The notes: generated by a model not told the origin, from the sequence alone. A stretch of DNA of 64,000 nucleotides from Aeromonas tecta (GCF_000820185.1 NZ_CDCA01000028.1:186001-250000); one strand, 5' to 3'. Shown: positions 1 through 9,327, numbered from the stretch's first letter. A program made the numbers and translations.

Positions 1-344
1 TGTCCGTATCCTCTTTCGCCATGGCGGCCTACACAGGCCCGCAGGAGCAGAACAAGGTCTCGGTCGCACAGTTGAAAGACGTGGCCGATGACAACTGGGT
101 AACCCTGGAAGGCAATCTGGTCAAGCACCTGGGTGGCGAGAACTACATGTTCCGCGATACCAGCGGTGAGGTGGAAGTGGAAGTGGATCAGGATGTGTGG
201 CGTGGCACCGAAGTGGGACCGAACGATCTGATCCGTATCCGTGGTGAGGTTGACCACAGCTGGAACAAGACCGAAGTGGAGGTCAAGAGCCTGGAGAAGG
301 TTGGCGCCGCGGCACCGAGCAAGGGTGGCTTCATCGCCAAGTAA
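1..344 (+). CDS. YgiW/YdeI-family periplasmic OB-fold protein (5' end missing)
   Basis: Bacterial OB-fold (BOF) protein of the YgiW/YdeI stress-tolerance family, expected in the periplasm. The frame is open back to the window edge and reads SVSSFAMAAYTGP. This looks like the end of a signal peptide with cleavage near FAMA/AYTG, so the true start lies outside the window and the ATG at 21 is internal. About 100 mature residues follow, with the family pattern DDNWVTLEGN, FRDTSGEVEVEVD, W.G..V.P.D.I.I.GEVD..W. Family members are linked to peroxide and cationic-peptide tolerance, but no ligand can be read from the sequence. It ends just before a bidirectional terminator shared with the convergent mltC. 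Family call is firm; the biological role is inferred. Confidence 0.85.
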   Translation, partial: SVSSFAMAAYTGPQEQNKVSVAQLKDVADDNWVTLEGNLVKHLGGENYMFRDTSGEVEVEVDQDVWRGTEVGPNDLIRIRGEVDHSWNKTEVEVKSLEKVGAAAPSKGGFIAK

Positions 345-371
345 GGGTGATGACGGCACTGCATCAGATAA

Positions 372-406
372 AAGAAGGGCGCTCCATGAGCGCCCTTCTT
401 GTTTTT
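372..406. terminator. Bidirectional intrinsic terminator between ygiW-like gene and mltC
   Basis: A 13-bp perfect stem (372-384 with 388-400) has a 3-nt loop. It is followed by GTTTTT on the plus strand and by TTTTA on the minus strand, so it can serve both convergent genes. Confidence 0.85.
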
Positions 407-414
407 GGATACCG

Positions 415-1515
415 TCAGCCCGCCCGACTGGCAACGGTACGCTTGAACCCCTTCTCAGCCTGATTGACCTTGTAGAGATAGCGGCGCGCTTCCGCCTTGG
501 GATGGCGCTCGGTCAGCACCTGATAAACCGCCTCTGGCGAGAGCCGGTTGATCATGTCCGGCGCTACCTTACGGTTGCTGGAGAAGGTATTGAGTACCCC
601 GCCGGCCCCGCCGTTGTAGGCGGAGATCACCGCGTAGCGGCGAGACTGCGGATCCTGAATATCCACCAGATAGACCGTCTGCAGCAGGTGCAGATAAGCC
701 GTGCCCACGTCGATGTTGTAGGCCGGATTGAACAGGTCCTCCCGGGTCGGCTGGCCATTCTTGCCCTTCACCCGCACATAGACGTCCCGTCCGGCGGTGG
801 CCGGGATCACCTGCATCAGGCCATAGGCGTTGGCGTGGCTGACCGCGTAGGGGTTGAAGCTGCTCTCGGTCTTGATCACCGCGTAGATCAGGCTCTCGGC
901 GACCCCGTACTTGCGGGAGGCATCGCGGATGATGCTGGCGTACTTGTAGCCGCGCCTGTCCTCATGGTTGGCCACCATGGGGATGTCGACGAAGAAGATG
1001 TTGCGAATACCCAGGGTGCGCTTCTTCATCGCCGTGCTGAGCAGATAGTCGGCATAGCGTTCGGCGCGCCAGTCGGAGCGGATCGGCTGGCCCTGATTGT
1101 CCAGCACTTGGCCATAGAGGAAAGGCTCGCCACCGGGCAGGATCTCCCGGTCGGAGTAGAGATCCACTTCCGCCGGATCGTCCGGGGTCAGCAGTGTCTC
1201 TATGATGGCGCGGCGCAGGTGGGCGCGGGGATCGATCCCGGAGACGGTCTCTACCATGATGTGGCCGCTGGCGAAGTCGATGTGGGCCCGGCTCTTGTAC
1301 TGATCCGTGTATTTGACGTAGTCAAACTTGCCCGCAAACAGCGCCTCGCGTCCCCATATCTCGTTCACGTTATGGGAGAGCGCACTGATCATGTGTTCGA
1401 AGCCGCGGGTGTCCTTGCCGTTGACCAGATCCTCGTCTTCATCACTGGGCTTGGGAGACGAGGAGCAGGCAGAGAGCAACAGCACGGCGCACAGCAGCCA
1501 AAAAATTCGACCCAT
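415..1515 (-). CDS. mltC: Membrane-bound lytic murein transglycosylase C
   Basis: Outer-membrane lipoprotein that cleaves the MurNAc-GlcNAc bond of peptidoglycan with formation of 1,6-anhydroMurNAc. The chosen start (ATG at 1515, 366 aa) gives MGRIFWLLCAVLLLSACSSS, a lipoprotein signal with lipobox LSAC. An upstream in-frame ATG at 1551 would add 12 residues ahead of the signal and is rejected. An N-terminal MltC-specific domain is followed by an SLT domain with the catalytic Glu in TESSFNPYAVSHANAYGLMQ and the later motif AYNGG. Length is close to the roughly 360 aa usual for MltC. It is the last gene of mutY-yggX-mltC, an order also found in enterobacteria. Confidence 0.95.
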   Translation of the reverse strand: MGRIFWLLCAVLLLSACSSSPKPSDEDEDLVNGKDTRGFEHMISALSHNVNEIWGREALFAGKFDYVKYTDQYKSRAHIDFASGHIMVETVSGIDPRAHLRRAIIETLLTPDDPAEVDLYSDREILPGGEPFLYGQVLDNQGQPIRSDWRAERYADYLLSTAMKKRTLGIRNIFFVDIPMVANHEDRRGYKYASIIRDASRKYGVAESLIYAVIKTESSFNPYAVSHANAYGLMQVIPATAGRDVYVRVKGKNGQPTREDLFNPAYNIDVGTAYLHLLQTVYLVDIQDPQSRRYAVISAYNGGAGGVLNTFSSNRKVAPDMINRLSPEAVYQVLTERHPKAEARRYLYKVNQAEKGFKRTVASRAG

Positions 1516-1691
1516 AAGATCCTCAAACTGGGCGGCGGGGCCGCCCGTCACTCATTGCTGTGGGCTAAGGGAGGCATAACCGTCGATGGTCAACGGTAGG
1601 TATCCTCGCCTTGCTCACAGGGACAATTCATTTCATTGGCTACGTGGGAGATGTGACCCTCGATGAGCACACCCTAGATCACAGCGCCAAC
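1516..1691. repeat. yggX-mltC spacer with degenerate copies of the yggX 3' end
   Basis: On the minus strand the last codons of yggX ([12 protein letters not shown] at 1721-1719) resemble two downstream stretches, one starting near 1664 and one near 1587. Each begins ATCGA(C/G)GGT and ends close to GCCAAT or GCCCAC. The stretch at 1587 would read IDGYASLSPQQ then stop. A perfect hairpin (GGGCGGC/GCCGCCC, 1530-1546) lies just upstream of the mltC ribosome-binding site. The copies are imperfect and unevenly spaced, so decayed duplication is an inference. Confidence 0.4.
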
Positions 1692-1964
1692 TTATTGGCT
1701 GGGCGGGGTATAACCGTCGATGGCCACTTCACCCGCTTCAAACAGGTAGCTCACCATCTCTTTTTCCAGCAGCTGACGATGCTCGAGGTTCATCATGTTC
1801 AGCTTCTTCTCGTTGATCAGCATCACCTGCTTCTTCTGCCATTCGGTCCAGGCTTCCTTGCTGATGTTGTCAAAGATGCGCTTGCCGAGCTCGCCGGGAT
1901 AGAGTTGGAAATCCAGGCCAGGCCCCTCTTTTTTCAGACGCTGACAAAATACGGTACGGCTCAT
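1692..1964 (-). CDS. yggX: Probable Fe(2+)-trafficking protein YggX
   Basis: Small cytosolic protein (90 aa) of the YggX family, proposed to help iron handling and to protect Fe-S clusters from oxidative damage. It starts [19 protein letters not shown] and contains the conserved Cys7, the [13 protein letters not shown] segment, and [20 protein letters not shown]. Length and pattern match the family end to end. It lies 21 bp downstream of mutY and is probably co-transcribed with it. The pairing makes sense because MutY needs a 4Fe-4S cluster. Confidence 0.95.
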   Translation of the reverse strand: MSRTVFCQRLKKEGPGLDFQLYPGELGKRIFDNISKEAWTEWQKKQVMLINEKKLNMMNLEHRQLLEKEMVSYLFEAGEVAIDGYTPPSQ

Positions 1965-1985
1965 GTTGACCTCTATGGTTGCAAG

Positions 1986-3047
1986 TCAGGGTTGTAAGTC
2001 CGGGTAGGCGAGCAGACGGGCTGTGGCGGCCGCCAGCCCCACCTCGGCAGGATGGCGTAAGTTATACCAGAGTCGAGAATCCGCTTCCATGAGCAGCGGG
2101 GGCACAGGGGCAGCGATTTCGATCAGTATGGGCTGAATATCGAGGTGGAAGTGACTGAAAGTGTGCCGAAAACCAGGGAGTTCCCGGTAGTCGCTGCCGC
2201 TCAGCCCCAGTGCCTGCAAGCGTCCCTCAATCTCGACCTGTGACTCCACCTGCGGGAAGCAGTAGAGCCCGCCCCAGATCCCCTGCGGTGGCCGCTTCTC
2301 CAGCAGCAACTGATCGCCGTGGCGAATGAGCAGCATGATGCCGGTGCGGGCCGGAATGCTCTTCTTCGGTTTGCTGTTGGGGTAGGCGGTGGGATTGCCC
2401 TGCGACAGCCCCTGGCAATCGGCCTGGACCGGGCAGCGCGCGCAGGCGGGCTTGCTGCGGGTACAGACGGTGGCGCCCATGTCCATCATGGCCTGGTTGT
2501 AGTGGGCGACGCCCAGCTTGGGCGTGAGGCGGGTCGCCAGCTCCCACAGATCGTTTTCCACCTGTTTCTGACCGGGCCAGCCCGGTAGCGCCAGCCAGCG
2601 GGTGAGCACCCGTTTCACGTTGCCATCCAGGATGGCGTGGGGTTGGCCAAGCGAGAGGGAGAGCACTGCGCCGGCGGTGGAGCGGCCGATACCGGGCAGC
2701 GCCATCACCTCTTCCAACCGCTCCGGGAACAGTCCGCCGTGCTGATCGCGGATAGTCTGGGCCGCCTTGTGCAGGTTGCGGGCACGGGCGTAATAGCCGA
2801 GCCCGGTCCAGTGGTGCAGCACCTCGTCGATGGGCGCGTCGGCCAGTGCCAGCACGTCGGGGAAGCGGGCCATAAAGCGCTGGTAATAGGGGATCACCGT
2901 GGCGACCTGGGTCTGTTGCAGCATGATCTCGGAGATCCAGACCCGATAGGGGGTCTTGTCTTGCTGCCAGGGCAGGGTCTTGCGGCCATGGATCTGGTAC
3001 CAATCCAGGATCCGGGTGGCGAACGTCGCGTTGTCTGAGTTGCTCAC
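1986..3047 (-). CDS. mutY: A/G-specific adenine DNA glycosylase
   Basis: Removes adenine mispaired with 8-oxoguanine or guanine in base excision repair. The 353-aa protein has the expected order. The catalytic Glu lies in [13 protein letters not shown]. The helix-hairpin-helix and catalytic Asp lie in [12 protein letters not shown] and [10 protein letters not shown]. The 4Fe-4S ligands are spaced C-X6-C-X2-C-X5-C in [19 protein letters not shown]-terminal NUDIX-like domain that reads 8-oxoG follows ([20 protein letters not shown]). It is the first gene of mutY-yggX-mltC and lies directly after the exeAB genes, separated by the exeB terminator. Confidence 0.97.
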   Translation of the reverse strand: MSNSDNATFATRILDWYQIHGRKTLPWQQDKTPYRVWISEIMLQQTQVATVIPYYQRFMARFPDVLALADAPIDEVLHHWTGLGYYARARNLHKAAQTIRDQHGGLFPERLEEVMALPGIGRSTAGAVLSLSLGQPHAILDGNVKRVLTRWLALPGWPGQKQVENDLWELATRLTPKLGVAHYNQAMMDMGATVCTRSKPACARCPVQADCQGLSQGNPTAYPNSKPKKSIPARTGIMLLIRHGDQLLLEKRPPQGIWGGLYCFPQVESQVEIEGRLQALGLSGSDYRELPGFRHTFSHFHLDIQPILIEIAAPVPPLLMEADSRLWYNLRHPAEVGLAAATARLLAYPDLQP

Positions 3048-3067
3048 ATTATACTCATTTTTGTCGA

Positions 3068-3093
3068 TTAAAAAGGGGAGCTCTCAGGCTCCC
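3068..3093 (-). terminator. Intrinsic terminator of exeAB
   Basis: Minus strand: stem GGGAGC/GCTCCC (3093-3076) with a 6-nt loop, followed by CCTTTTT. A second perfect 9-bp hairpin (CTGGCCAGC/GCTGGCCAG, loop GAG, 3109-3129) lies between it and the exeB stop and has no T-run. Confidence 0.75.
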
Positions 3094-3141
3094 TCTTGCT
3101 GTCGGTGGCTGGCCAGCGAGGCTGGCCAGTTCGATGTGTTA

Positions 3142-3831
3142 TTAACCCTGCCAGTCTTGCAGCGCCTTGAGGCTGGCATGCTGGTTGCCGACCTGCAGGA
3201 TAATGTAATCCTGGGCGATGGCGACCAGGGCCACGCCGGGGGCGACTTCGCTCCCTTCGCGTAGCTCCCGTCCGTTGAGCACCACGGCCCGTTTGGCCGG
3301 ATCGGAGGAGTAGTTGTGGGCGCCATAGGTCAGCGGCGGCACCTGCTGCAACAGGGCTGGCGGCAGGGCGCTGAGCGGCATGGCCTGGGTTTCGGCCTGA
3401 GCTTGTGGCGCGGCCATCTCTTCCTGCAGCGGGGTGTTGTTGAGGGCCATCATGATGCGCTCGGCCAGGCTCTGGCCGTGATTGCCTGGCACCGCCGTGG
3501 CGGGCGCCGCGACGGTGGCCTTGGGGATCACCACGGGTTCTGGCAGCGGGGGCGGCAGGGGACGGGTGATCATCGGCTTGGGCTCGACCCGCACGAAGGG
3601 CGGGGTGATCACCTCTTTCACCTCGACCTGTTGTTCGATGGGTTTGAGATTGAGCAGGTGCCAGCCATAGTTGGCACCCGCGCCCATCAGCAGGGCGAGG
3701 GGTGCCAGCAGCCACCAGATCCAGCGACGGTTTGGCTCCTCCTCCCGGCTCACGGACAGACCCATGAGCGGCATGTGGGGCGTGAACTGGGGCTGATCGG
3801 CCCGGCGCAGGGCTTTGAGCAGGGTAGACAT
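3142..3831 (-). CDS. exeB: Type II secretion protein ExeB (GspB)
   Basis: Inner-membrane partner of ExeA. In Aeromonas the ExeAB complex spans inner membrane and periplasm and is needed to assemble the ExeD secretin multimer. The 229-aa protein has a short cytoplasmic N-terminus (MSTLLKALRRADQPQF), one membrane segment (WIWWLLAPLALLMGAG, about residues 37-52), a proline-rich periplasmic linker, and a C-terminal GspB domain (LTYGAHNYSSDPAKRAVVLN, LREG, ..ILQ). Its ATG shares one base with the exeA stop (TGATG), so translation is probably coupled. An intrinsic terminator follows. Confidence 0.95.
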   Translation of the reverse strand: MSTLLKALRRADQPQFTPHMPLMGLSVSREEEPNRRWIWWLLAPLALLMGAGANYGWHLLNLKPIEQQVEVKEVITPPFVRVEPKPMITRPLPPPLPEPVVIPKATVAAPATAVPGNHGQSLAERIMMALNNTPLQEEMAAPQAQAETQAMPLSALPPALLQQVPPLTYGAHNYSSDPAKRAVVLNGRELREGSEVAPGVALVAIAQDYIILQVGNQHASLKALQDWQG

Positions 3832-5474
3832 CAGGACGCCTCCTCGGACAAGGGGGAGATGGACTCATCTGCCATGGCATCCAGTTTGACCGGTGTGCTG
3901 TCGCGCAGTGACTCATCTTCCAATTTGGGCATGGGCTCACCGGCCTGCACATTCAGGCGCAGCAGGGTATTGCTGCCGGCGATGCCATCCGGGGTCAGTC
4001 CCTGCTCACGCTGGAACTGCTGCAATTTGTTCTTGAGCTCGGCATCGAAGCGGCTCACCTTGCGATCCGGTTGCTGCATGGCGCGGCTCAAGGCATTGTC
4101 CAGCCACTGTACCTGGGCCCCGCCGGCATTGTTGCCGATCAGGGTGACGCCACCCTTGGGCATGCGCCACAGCAGGGTGTAACTGCCACCCCAGACATCC
4201 GACAGCCACTGCCGGTCCACCTGCCAGCTCTGGTTACCGATGAGCAGGGAAGCCTTGTCCGCCCCCAGGCTCACCAGGGTGGCGTAGTAGAGGCCACCGG
4301 TCTCATCGGTCAGGCTGATGAGGGCCGGGTGCTGCAGCGCCTGCAGCTCGGCAAGGGAGGCATCGCCCTCCTGGCAGCGCAGGCCCGCGCGTGGCGCGCT
4401 GTCGCAGGTTGCCTCCTCCAGCTCGGCCTGGTAGCCCCACACCTTGTAGAGATTCTGCATGGCGATATCCGGTTCCAGCGCCTGATTGATGGCGCGGGTC
4501 AGCTGCTCCTGCTGCTCCGGGGTGTCGTCCACCTTGACCGGCACTTCTACCTTGACCAAAGGCCGGGCGGGGAAGACCCCGAACAACTGCCAGCTCCACC
4601 AGCCGGCGGCGACCAGCAGGGCTCCCACCAGCGCGACGGTGAGACCGGATTGCCAGCTGCCCTCGTCGCGGATGCCACTCACCTCATAGGCGGCAAGGCT
4701 GATGTCGCCGTGCACTATCTTGTGGCTGCCACGGGCGAAGGCGGCGATCAGGGCGCGATCACAGATGAGGTTGATGAGGCGCGGGATGCCACCGGAGAGG
4801 CGATGCAGGGTCTGGATCGCCTTGGGGGTAAAGATGGGCTGAATGCACCCCGCCACCTGCAGGCGGAAGCGCACATAGGCGTCCACGTCCTGGCGCGACA
4901 GCGGCAGCAGGTGATAGCGGGCGGTGATGCGCTGAGCCAGCTGGCGCAGCAGGGGCTGGCGCAACATCTGTTGCAACTCGGGCTGACCGATGAGCACGAC
5001 TTGCAGCAGTTTCTTCTCATCGGTTTCGAGATTGGTGAGCAGACGTAGCTGTTCCAGTACGCCTGGCAGAAGATGCTGCGCTTCATCCACCAGTACCACA
5101 GTACGTTTGCCTGCCGCCAGGTTGGCCAGCAGGTGATCGCGGATGAGGTCGAACAGCGGCTTGAGGCCGGCGTCTTTCTCATAGGGGAGCTGGAATTCGT
5201 CACAGATGGCCGCCAGCAGATCCCGCTCGGTCAGGGAGGGATTGAGGATGTAGGCGATCTCGGTGTCGGCCGGCAACTGCTGCAACAGACAGCGGGAGAC
5301 GGTGGTCTTGCCCGTACCCACTTCGCCGGTGAGCAGCACAAAGCCTCCCCCATCCTGCAACCCGTAGTTGAGGTGGGCCAGAGCCTCTGCGTGGCGTTCG
5401 CTCATGTAGAGGTATTTGGGGTTGGGCGAGATGGAGAACGGCGGCTCCGACAGACCGAAGAACTGTGTGTACAT
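3831..5474 (-). CDS. exeA: Type II secretion ATPase ExeA (GspA)
   Basis: AAA-type ATPase that, with ExeB, works on peptidoglycan so the ExeD secretin can assemble. The start at 5474 (MYTQFFGLSEPPFSISPNP) gives 547 aa and begins exactly at the conserved N-terminus. Longer in-frame extensions to 5489 or 5693 have no convincing ribosome-binding site. Walker A is GEVGTGKTT and Walker B is VVLVDEAQHL, both in the first third. A membrane segment (LTVALVGALLVAAGWWSW) follows, then a periplasmic region ending in a peptidoglycan-binding domain (RFDAELKNKLQQFQREQGLT, PDGIAGSNTLLRLN). It is divergent from cca and overlaps exeB by one base. Confidence 0.95.
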   Translation of the reverse strand: MYTQFFGLSEPPFSISPNPKYLYMSERHAEALAHLNYGLQDGGGFVLLTGEVGTGKTTVSRCLLQQLPADTEIAYILNPSLTERDLLAAICDEFQLPYEKDAGLKPLFDLIRDHLLANLAAGKRTVVLVDEAQHLLPGVLEQLRLLTNLETDEKKLLQVVLIGQPELQQMLRQPLLRQLAQRITARYHLLPLSRQDVDAYVRFRLQVAGCIQPIFTPKAIQTLHRLSGGIPRLINLICDRALIAAFARGSHKIVHGDISLAAYEVSGIRDEGSWQSGLTVALVGALLVAAGWWSWQLFGVFPARPLVKVEVPVKVDDTPEQQEQLTRAINQALEPDIAMQNLYKVWGYQAELEEATCDSAPRAGLRCQEGDASLAELQALQHPALISLTDETGGLYYATLVSLGADKASLLIGNQSWQVDRQWLSDVWGGSYTLLWRMPKGGVTLIGNNAGGAQVQWLDNALSRAMQQPDRKVSRFDAELKNKLQQFQREQGLTPDGIAGSNTLLRLNVQAGEPMPKLEDESLRDSTPVKLDAMADESISPLSEEAS

Positions 5475-5774
5475 AAGGATCCATTCCATTGTTATGGGCG
5501 GCAGGTTAAAGCCTCCCCAGAGGGATGTCAAAGACCCGGATACCATAAGAGGGGCAGGATACCCGGCGACCCAAACGGCTAGGGTGATCGGGGTCGGATA
5601 ATTGACAGGATCCGAGGCGAAAACGATGGGGGTAGCTCCTTGCTCCGCCCCCTGTGTTCGGGTTGCTCCGGTCACTGAGTGGGACGGGGCCATCGACCTC
5701 CTTGATAAGGGGGCCGTCGTGTCCGGCGGCCAAAAGCGGTATCATCGAGACAGGTTTATTGAGGGAGAGTGCGC
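5475..5774. promoter_or_regulatory. exeA/cca divergent intergenic region
   Basis: About 300 bp with no supported gene. It must hold the promoters for exeAB (leftward) and cca (rightward). A 7-bp direct repeat GGATACC occurs at 5538-5544 and 5557-5563. A possible cca -10 (TATCAT) lies near 5741. No clear regulator site was recognised. Confidence 0.45.
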
Positions 5775-7013
5775 GTGCAGACTTATCTGGTTGGAGGGGC
5801 GGTGCGGGATCGCCTGTTGGGATTGCCACAGGGCGACCGGGATCACCTGGTGGTGGGTGCCACCGTGCAACAGATGCTGGATCTTGGCTTCTCCCAGGTT
5901 GGCCGTGACTTCCCGGTATTTCTCCATCCCAAGACCCAGCAGGAGTACGCGCTGGCGCGCACCGAGCGCAAACAGGGCCAGGGTTATACCGGGTTTGTCT
6001 GCCACGCCGACCCGAGCGTCACCTTGGAGCAGGACTTGCTGCGTCGGGATCTTACCGTCAACGCCATCGCCGAGGATGAGAACGGCCAGCTGCACGACCC
6101 CTATGGTGGCCTGCAAGATCTGGAAGCCCGGCTGCTGCGTCACGTCTCCCCGGCCTTCGCCGAAGATCCCCTGCGCATCCTGCGGGTCGCCCGCTTCGCC
6201 GCCCGCTTCCATGCCCAGGGGTTCACAGTCGCGCCCGAGACGCTGGCGCTGATGCGGGAGATGGCGGAGGCGGGCGAGCTCGCCCACCTGACCCCGGAGC
6301 GGGTCTGGAAGGAGCTGGAGAAGGTGCTGTTGGGGCAGACCCCCAGGGTCTTCTTCGAGGTGCTGCGCGAATGCGGCGCCCTCAAGGCGCTGTTCCCCGA
6401 GCTGGATGCGCTGTTCGGGGTGCCGGCGCCGGCCAAGTGGCACCCGGAGATCGATACCGGCATCCACACCATGATGGTGCTGGAGCAGGCTTGTTTGCGC
6501 TCCCCCGAGTTGGCGGTACGCTTCGCCGCCCTCTGTCACGATTTTGGCAAGGGGCTGACGCCGCCAGCGTTCTGGCCGAGCCATCACGGTCACGGTCAGA
6601 AAGGCTTGCCGCTCATTCGGGATTTCTGCGAACGGTTCAGGGTGCCGAACGACTGCCGGGATCTGGCGCTGCTGGTGAGCGATCTGCACACCCAGATCCA
6701 CATCGCGTTTGAACTCAAGCCGGCAACCCTGCTCAAGCTGTTTGACAAGGCGGATGCCTGGCGCAGGCCAGAGCGTTTCGCCCAGCTGCTCGATACCTGC
6801 CGCGCCGATTTTCACGGTCGTACCGGCTTCGAAGAGCGGGTCTATGCCGAGCCGGATTATGTGGCCCAGGCGCTCGCCGCAGCCCAGCTGGTGCCGGTCA
6901 AAGATATAGTGGCGGCGGGGTTCAAGGGGGAAGAGATCCGCGAACAGCTCGCCAAACGGCGGCTCGATGCCATCAGCCGGGTACACGACGAGTGGACCTT
7001 TATCGAGGAGTGA
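5775..7013 (+). CDS. cca: CCA tRNA nucleotidyltransferase (with HD domain)
   Basis: Adds or repairs the 3'-terminal CCA of tRNAs without a template. The GTG at 5775 gives [18 protein letters not shown], which matches the usual N-terminus, and it lies 6 nt after GAGGGAGA. The upstream GTG at 5769 would abut that ribosome-binding site and is rejected. The protein is 412 aa. Visible parts are the class II nucleotidyltransferase core ([26 protein letters not shown]), the neck and body region ([11 protein letters not shown]), and a C-terminal HD phosphohydrolase domain ([18 protein letters not shown]) typical of gammaproteobacterial enzymes. It is transcribed alone. Confidence 0.96.
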   Translation: MQTYLVGGAVRDRLLGLPQGDRDHLVVGATVQQMLDLGFSQVGRDFPVFLHPKTQQEYALARTERKQGQGYTGFVCHADPSVTLEQDLLRRDLTVNAIAEDENGQLHDPYGGLQDLEARLLRHVSPAFAEDPLRILRVARFAARFHAQGFTVAPETLALMREMAEAGELAHLTPERVWKELEKVLLGQTPRVFFEVLRECGALKALFPELDALFGVPAPAKWHPEIDTGIHTMMVLEQACLRSPELAVRFAALCHDFGKGLTPPAFWPSHHGHGQKGLPLIRDFCERFRVPNDCRDLALLVSDLHTQIHIAFELKPATLLKLFDKADAWRRPERFAQLLDTCRADFHGRTGFEERVYAEPDYVAQALAAAQLVPVKDIVAAGFKGEEIREQLAKRRLDAISRVHDEWTFIEE

Positions 7014-7140
7014 GCCCATAGGGTCGTCACCATCGATGGTGGTAGCTGAATTTTCTGCATATAGGCCACACAGAAGAATAAACCATCTGCTGTGGTTGGC
7101 TTATAAAGCGAGAACGGCCGATTGAGGCAGCAGAAGGCAT
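7014..7140. other. cca/pit convergent spacer
   Basis: Non-coding. It contains a 14-bp perfect palindrome CACCATCGATGGTG (7028-7041) and a weak hairpin around CCACA/TGTGG. No gene was found. Confidence 0.4.
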
Positions 7141-7172
7141 AAAAAAGCCCGGGTCATTGACCCGGGCTTTTT
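7141..7172. terminator. Bidirectional terminator between cca and pit
   Basis: GCCCGGGTC (7147-7155) pairs with GACCCGGGC (7159-7167). The stem is flanked by six A on the left and TTTTT on the right, so it can end transcription from both sides. Confidence 0.9.
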
Positions 7173-7185
7173 GTTGCGAGGCGCG

Positions 7186-8451
7186 TTAAGAGAAGCAGGC
7201 CTGCAGCACGTAGAAGATGGCGATGGCCAGGATGGCGCCGGCGGGCAGGGTGATGACCCAGGAGACCACGATGTTGCGCAGCACGCCGAGGTTCAGGGCA
7301 GCAATGCCACGGGCCAGACCGACCCCCATCACGGCACCGACCAGAGTCTGGGTGGTGGAGATGGGCAGACCGGTACCGGAGGCGATCACCACGGTGGCGG
7401 CAGTGGCCAGCTGGGCGGCAAAGCCACGGCTCGGGGTCAGGTGAGTGATACCCGTGCCCACGGTCGCCATCACCTTCTCACCCATGGTGGCGAGGCCGAT
7501 GACGATGCCGATGCCGCCGAGCGGCAGGATCCACCAGGCGATGTGGGAGTTGCCGGTGATCTGGCCGGCGCTTTCCACGGTGGAGACCACGGCGGAGAGC
7601 GGGCCTATGGCGTTGGCCACGTCATTGGAGCCGTGAGCGAAGGCCATGGCGCAGGCGGTGATCACCATCAGGATGCCGAATACCTTCTCCACGTTGGCGA
7701 AGTGCATCTTGTTGTCATCCTGCGGGTTGTACTGCTGGCCACGAATATAGAACCAGCCCGCGATGGAGAGCGCCACCGAGATGGCGACGGAGAGCAGGAT
7801 CCCCTCGCCGTCACTCAGGTGCAGACCGACGTGGGTCAGCCCTTTCTTGATGGTGACCAGGCAGATGACCAGCGCGGTCAGGAACATATAGAACGGCACG
7901 TAGCGCTTGGCGTTGGCCAGCGGATCATCGGTGTTGAAGATGAGCTTCTGCACGCTGATGAACATGAAGTAGGCGATGATGCCCGAGATGGCCGGGGTGA
8001 CTATCCAGGAGCCGACGATGCCGCCAAACTTGCTCCATTGCACCGCTTCCGGACCGACACTCACCACGGCGAAGCCGACGATGGCACCGATGATGGAGTG
8101 GGTGGTGGAGACGGGCCAGCCAAAGTAAGAGGCCAGGATCAACCAGAGACCCGCCGCCAGCAGGGAGGCAATCATGCCGAGCACCAGCAAGTCCGGGGTA
8201 TCGGAGAAGGCATTGGTATCGATGATACCGTTACGGATAGTCGCCGTGACCTCGCCACCGGCCAGATAGGCACCGGCAAACTCGAAGATCATGGCGATGA
8301 TGATCGCCTGACGAATGGTCAGGGATTTGGTGCCGACCGATGTGCCCATGGCGTTGGCGACGTCGTTCGCACCAATACCCCAGGCCATCAAAAAGCCGAA
8401 CAAGGCCGCCACGAGCACCAGAGTGGTGCCGTAATTTGCGATAATGTCCAT
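7186..8451 (-). CDS. Inorganic phosphate transporter, PiT family
   Basis: Inner-membrane low-affinity phosphate (metal-phosphate) symporter. The 421-aa protein is strongly hydrophobic with about ten to eleven membrane segments. It carries the two PiT family signatures in its inverted halves: GANDVANAMGTSVGTK near residue 27 and GSNDVANAIGPLSAV in the second half. Repeated motifs such as GWPVSTTHSIIGAIVG and GLPISTTQTLVGAVMG also show the internal duplication. It lies 25 bp downstream of a DUF47/PhoU-like gene on the same strand, the common PiT accessory arrangement. No Pho box was recognised, so regulation is unknown. PitA and other PiT members cannot be separated by eye. Confidence 0.93.
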   Translation of the reverse strand: MDIIANYGTTLVLVAALFGFLMAWGIGANDVANAMGTSVGTKSLTIRQAIIIAMIFEFAGAYLAGGEVTATIRNGIIDTNAFSDTPDLLVLGMIASLLAAGLWLILASYFGWPVSTTHSIIGAIVGFAVVSVGPEAVQWSKFGGIVGSWIVTPAISGIIAYFMFISVQKLIFNTDDPLANAKRYVPFYMFLTALVICLVTIKKGLTHVGLHLSDGEGILLSVAISVALSIAGWFYIRGQQYNPQDDNKMHFANVEKVFGILMVITACAMAFAHGSNDVANAIGPLSAVVSTVESAGQITGNSHIAWWILPLGGIGIVIGLATMGEKVMATVGTGITHLTPSRGFAAQLATAATVVIASGTGLPISTTQTLVGAVMGVGLARGIAALNLGVLRNIVVSWVITLPAGAILAIAIFYVLQACFS

Positions 8452-8476
8452 TAGTAGTGTTTACCCAGTCAGTCGA

Positions 8477-9157
8477 TTACGAACGAGCCAGCATCAGTTC
8501 CAGACGGGCGCCAACGCGCTCGGCCTGGTCAGCCAGGTCACCTACCCATTCGAGGATCTTGTAGAGGAACATAACGTCGATCGGATTGTATTTGTGCTCA
8601 ACGGCTTGCAGCTGTTGGCGCAGCCCGATCTGCATGGTGTCAGTATCGTCCTCGATAAGATCCAGTTGATGGATCATCTCGGCAACCATTTCAACTTCAC
8701 GTCCTTTAAAGCCGGTTTCGAGCAGCTCATCGAGTTCTCCGATGGCTTTTTCGGCTTGGGCGGTCGCATCGATACAACGTTTGAGATAGGCCATGAAATC
8801 GGCGCGCATCTCGGAGGGGAATTCCATTTTACGACCAAGCATGCGGCCGGAAATATCCTTGGCACGGTTGGCAATCTTGTCCTGCTGGGTCAGCAGTTCC
8901 AGCAGATCGGTACGAGCGACCGGCAGAAACAGGCCGCGGGGCAGTTTCAGACGAATTTCACGTTTGAGGATGTCCGCTTCTTTTTCCAGCTGGGCGATCT
9001 GTTGCCGGATCTTCTCGGCATCTTCCCAGCGGTCTTCGGCAACGGCATCAAAGAACGGAATGAGCTGCTCGCAGCACACATGTACTTTGACGATATGCTT
9101 CTGCAGCGGCTTGATGGGGGACTTGGCAAAAAGCCCCAGGATAGTATTTACTGGCAT
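8477..9157 (-). CDS. DUF47 / TIGR00153 family PhoU-like protein, PiT partner
   Basis: Predicted cytosolic all-helical protein (226 aa from the ATG at 9157; a TTG two codons earlier is less likely). It starts MPVNTILGLFAKSPIKPLQ, typical of the TIGR00153 family. The body is rich in charged helices with PhoU-like E/D-rich repeats (AEKIRQQIAQLEKEADILKREI, shown in part; also DLIEDDTD) that in PhoU proteins bind metal clusters. It precedes the pit gene by 25 bp on the same strand and is probably an accessory or regulator of phosphate uptake. Its exact role is inferred from genomic association only. Confidence 0.85.
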   Translation of the reverse strand: MPVNTILGLFAKSPIKPLQKHIVKVHVCCEQLIPFFDAVAEDRWEDAEKIRQQIAQLEKEADILKREIRLKLPRGLFLPVARTDLLELLTQQDKIANRAKDISGRMLGRKMEFPSEMRADFMAYLKRCIDATAQAEKAIGELDELLETGFKGREVEMVAEMIHQLDLIEDDTDTMQIGLRQQLQAVEHKYNPIDVMFLYKILEWVGDLADQAERVGARLELMLARS

Positions 9158-9327
9158 GGCCAAAACCTGTGTCGGTGAAAAAACACTCGATACTATTTTA
9201 TGAAGGGCGCATGGTAACTGAACTATGGCCTCAATAAAACCGTGAATTAATCGTTACGTTTCGCTGGCATTATATCCTCGCGATCGGGATCATGCCCTCC
9301 AAAGTTGCCTGCCAGCCCGGAATGACT

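Noticed and set aside
3109..3129. Second exeB terminator (CTGGCCAGC hairpin)
   Set aside because: Perfect stem but no T-run; the neighbouring hairpin at 3076-3093 with TTTTT is the better terminator.
7028..7041. CACCATCGATGGTG palindrome as an operator
   Set aside because: It lies between two convergent genes, away from any promoter, so a regulatory role has no support.
9158..9327. Pho box upstream of the DUF47-pit genes
   Set aside because: No pair of CTGTCAT-like repeats with the right spacing was found.
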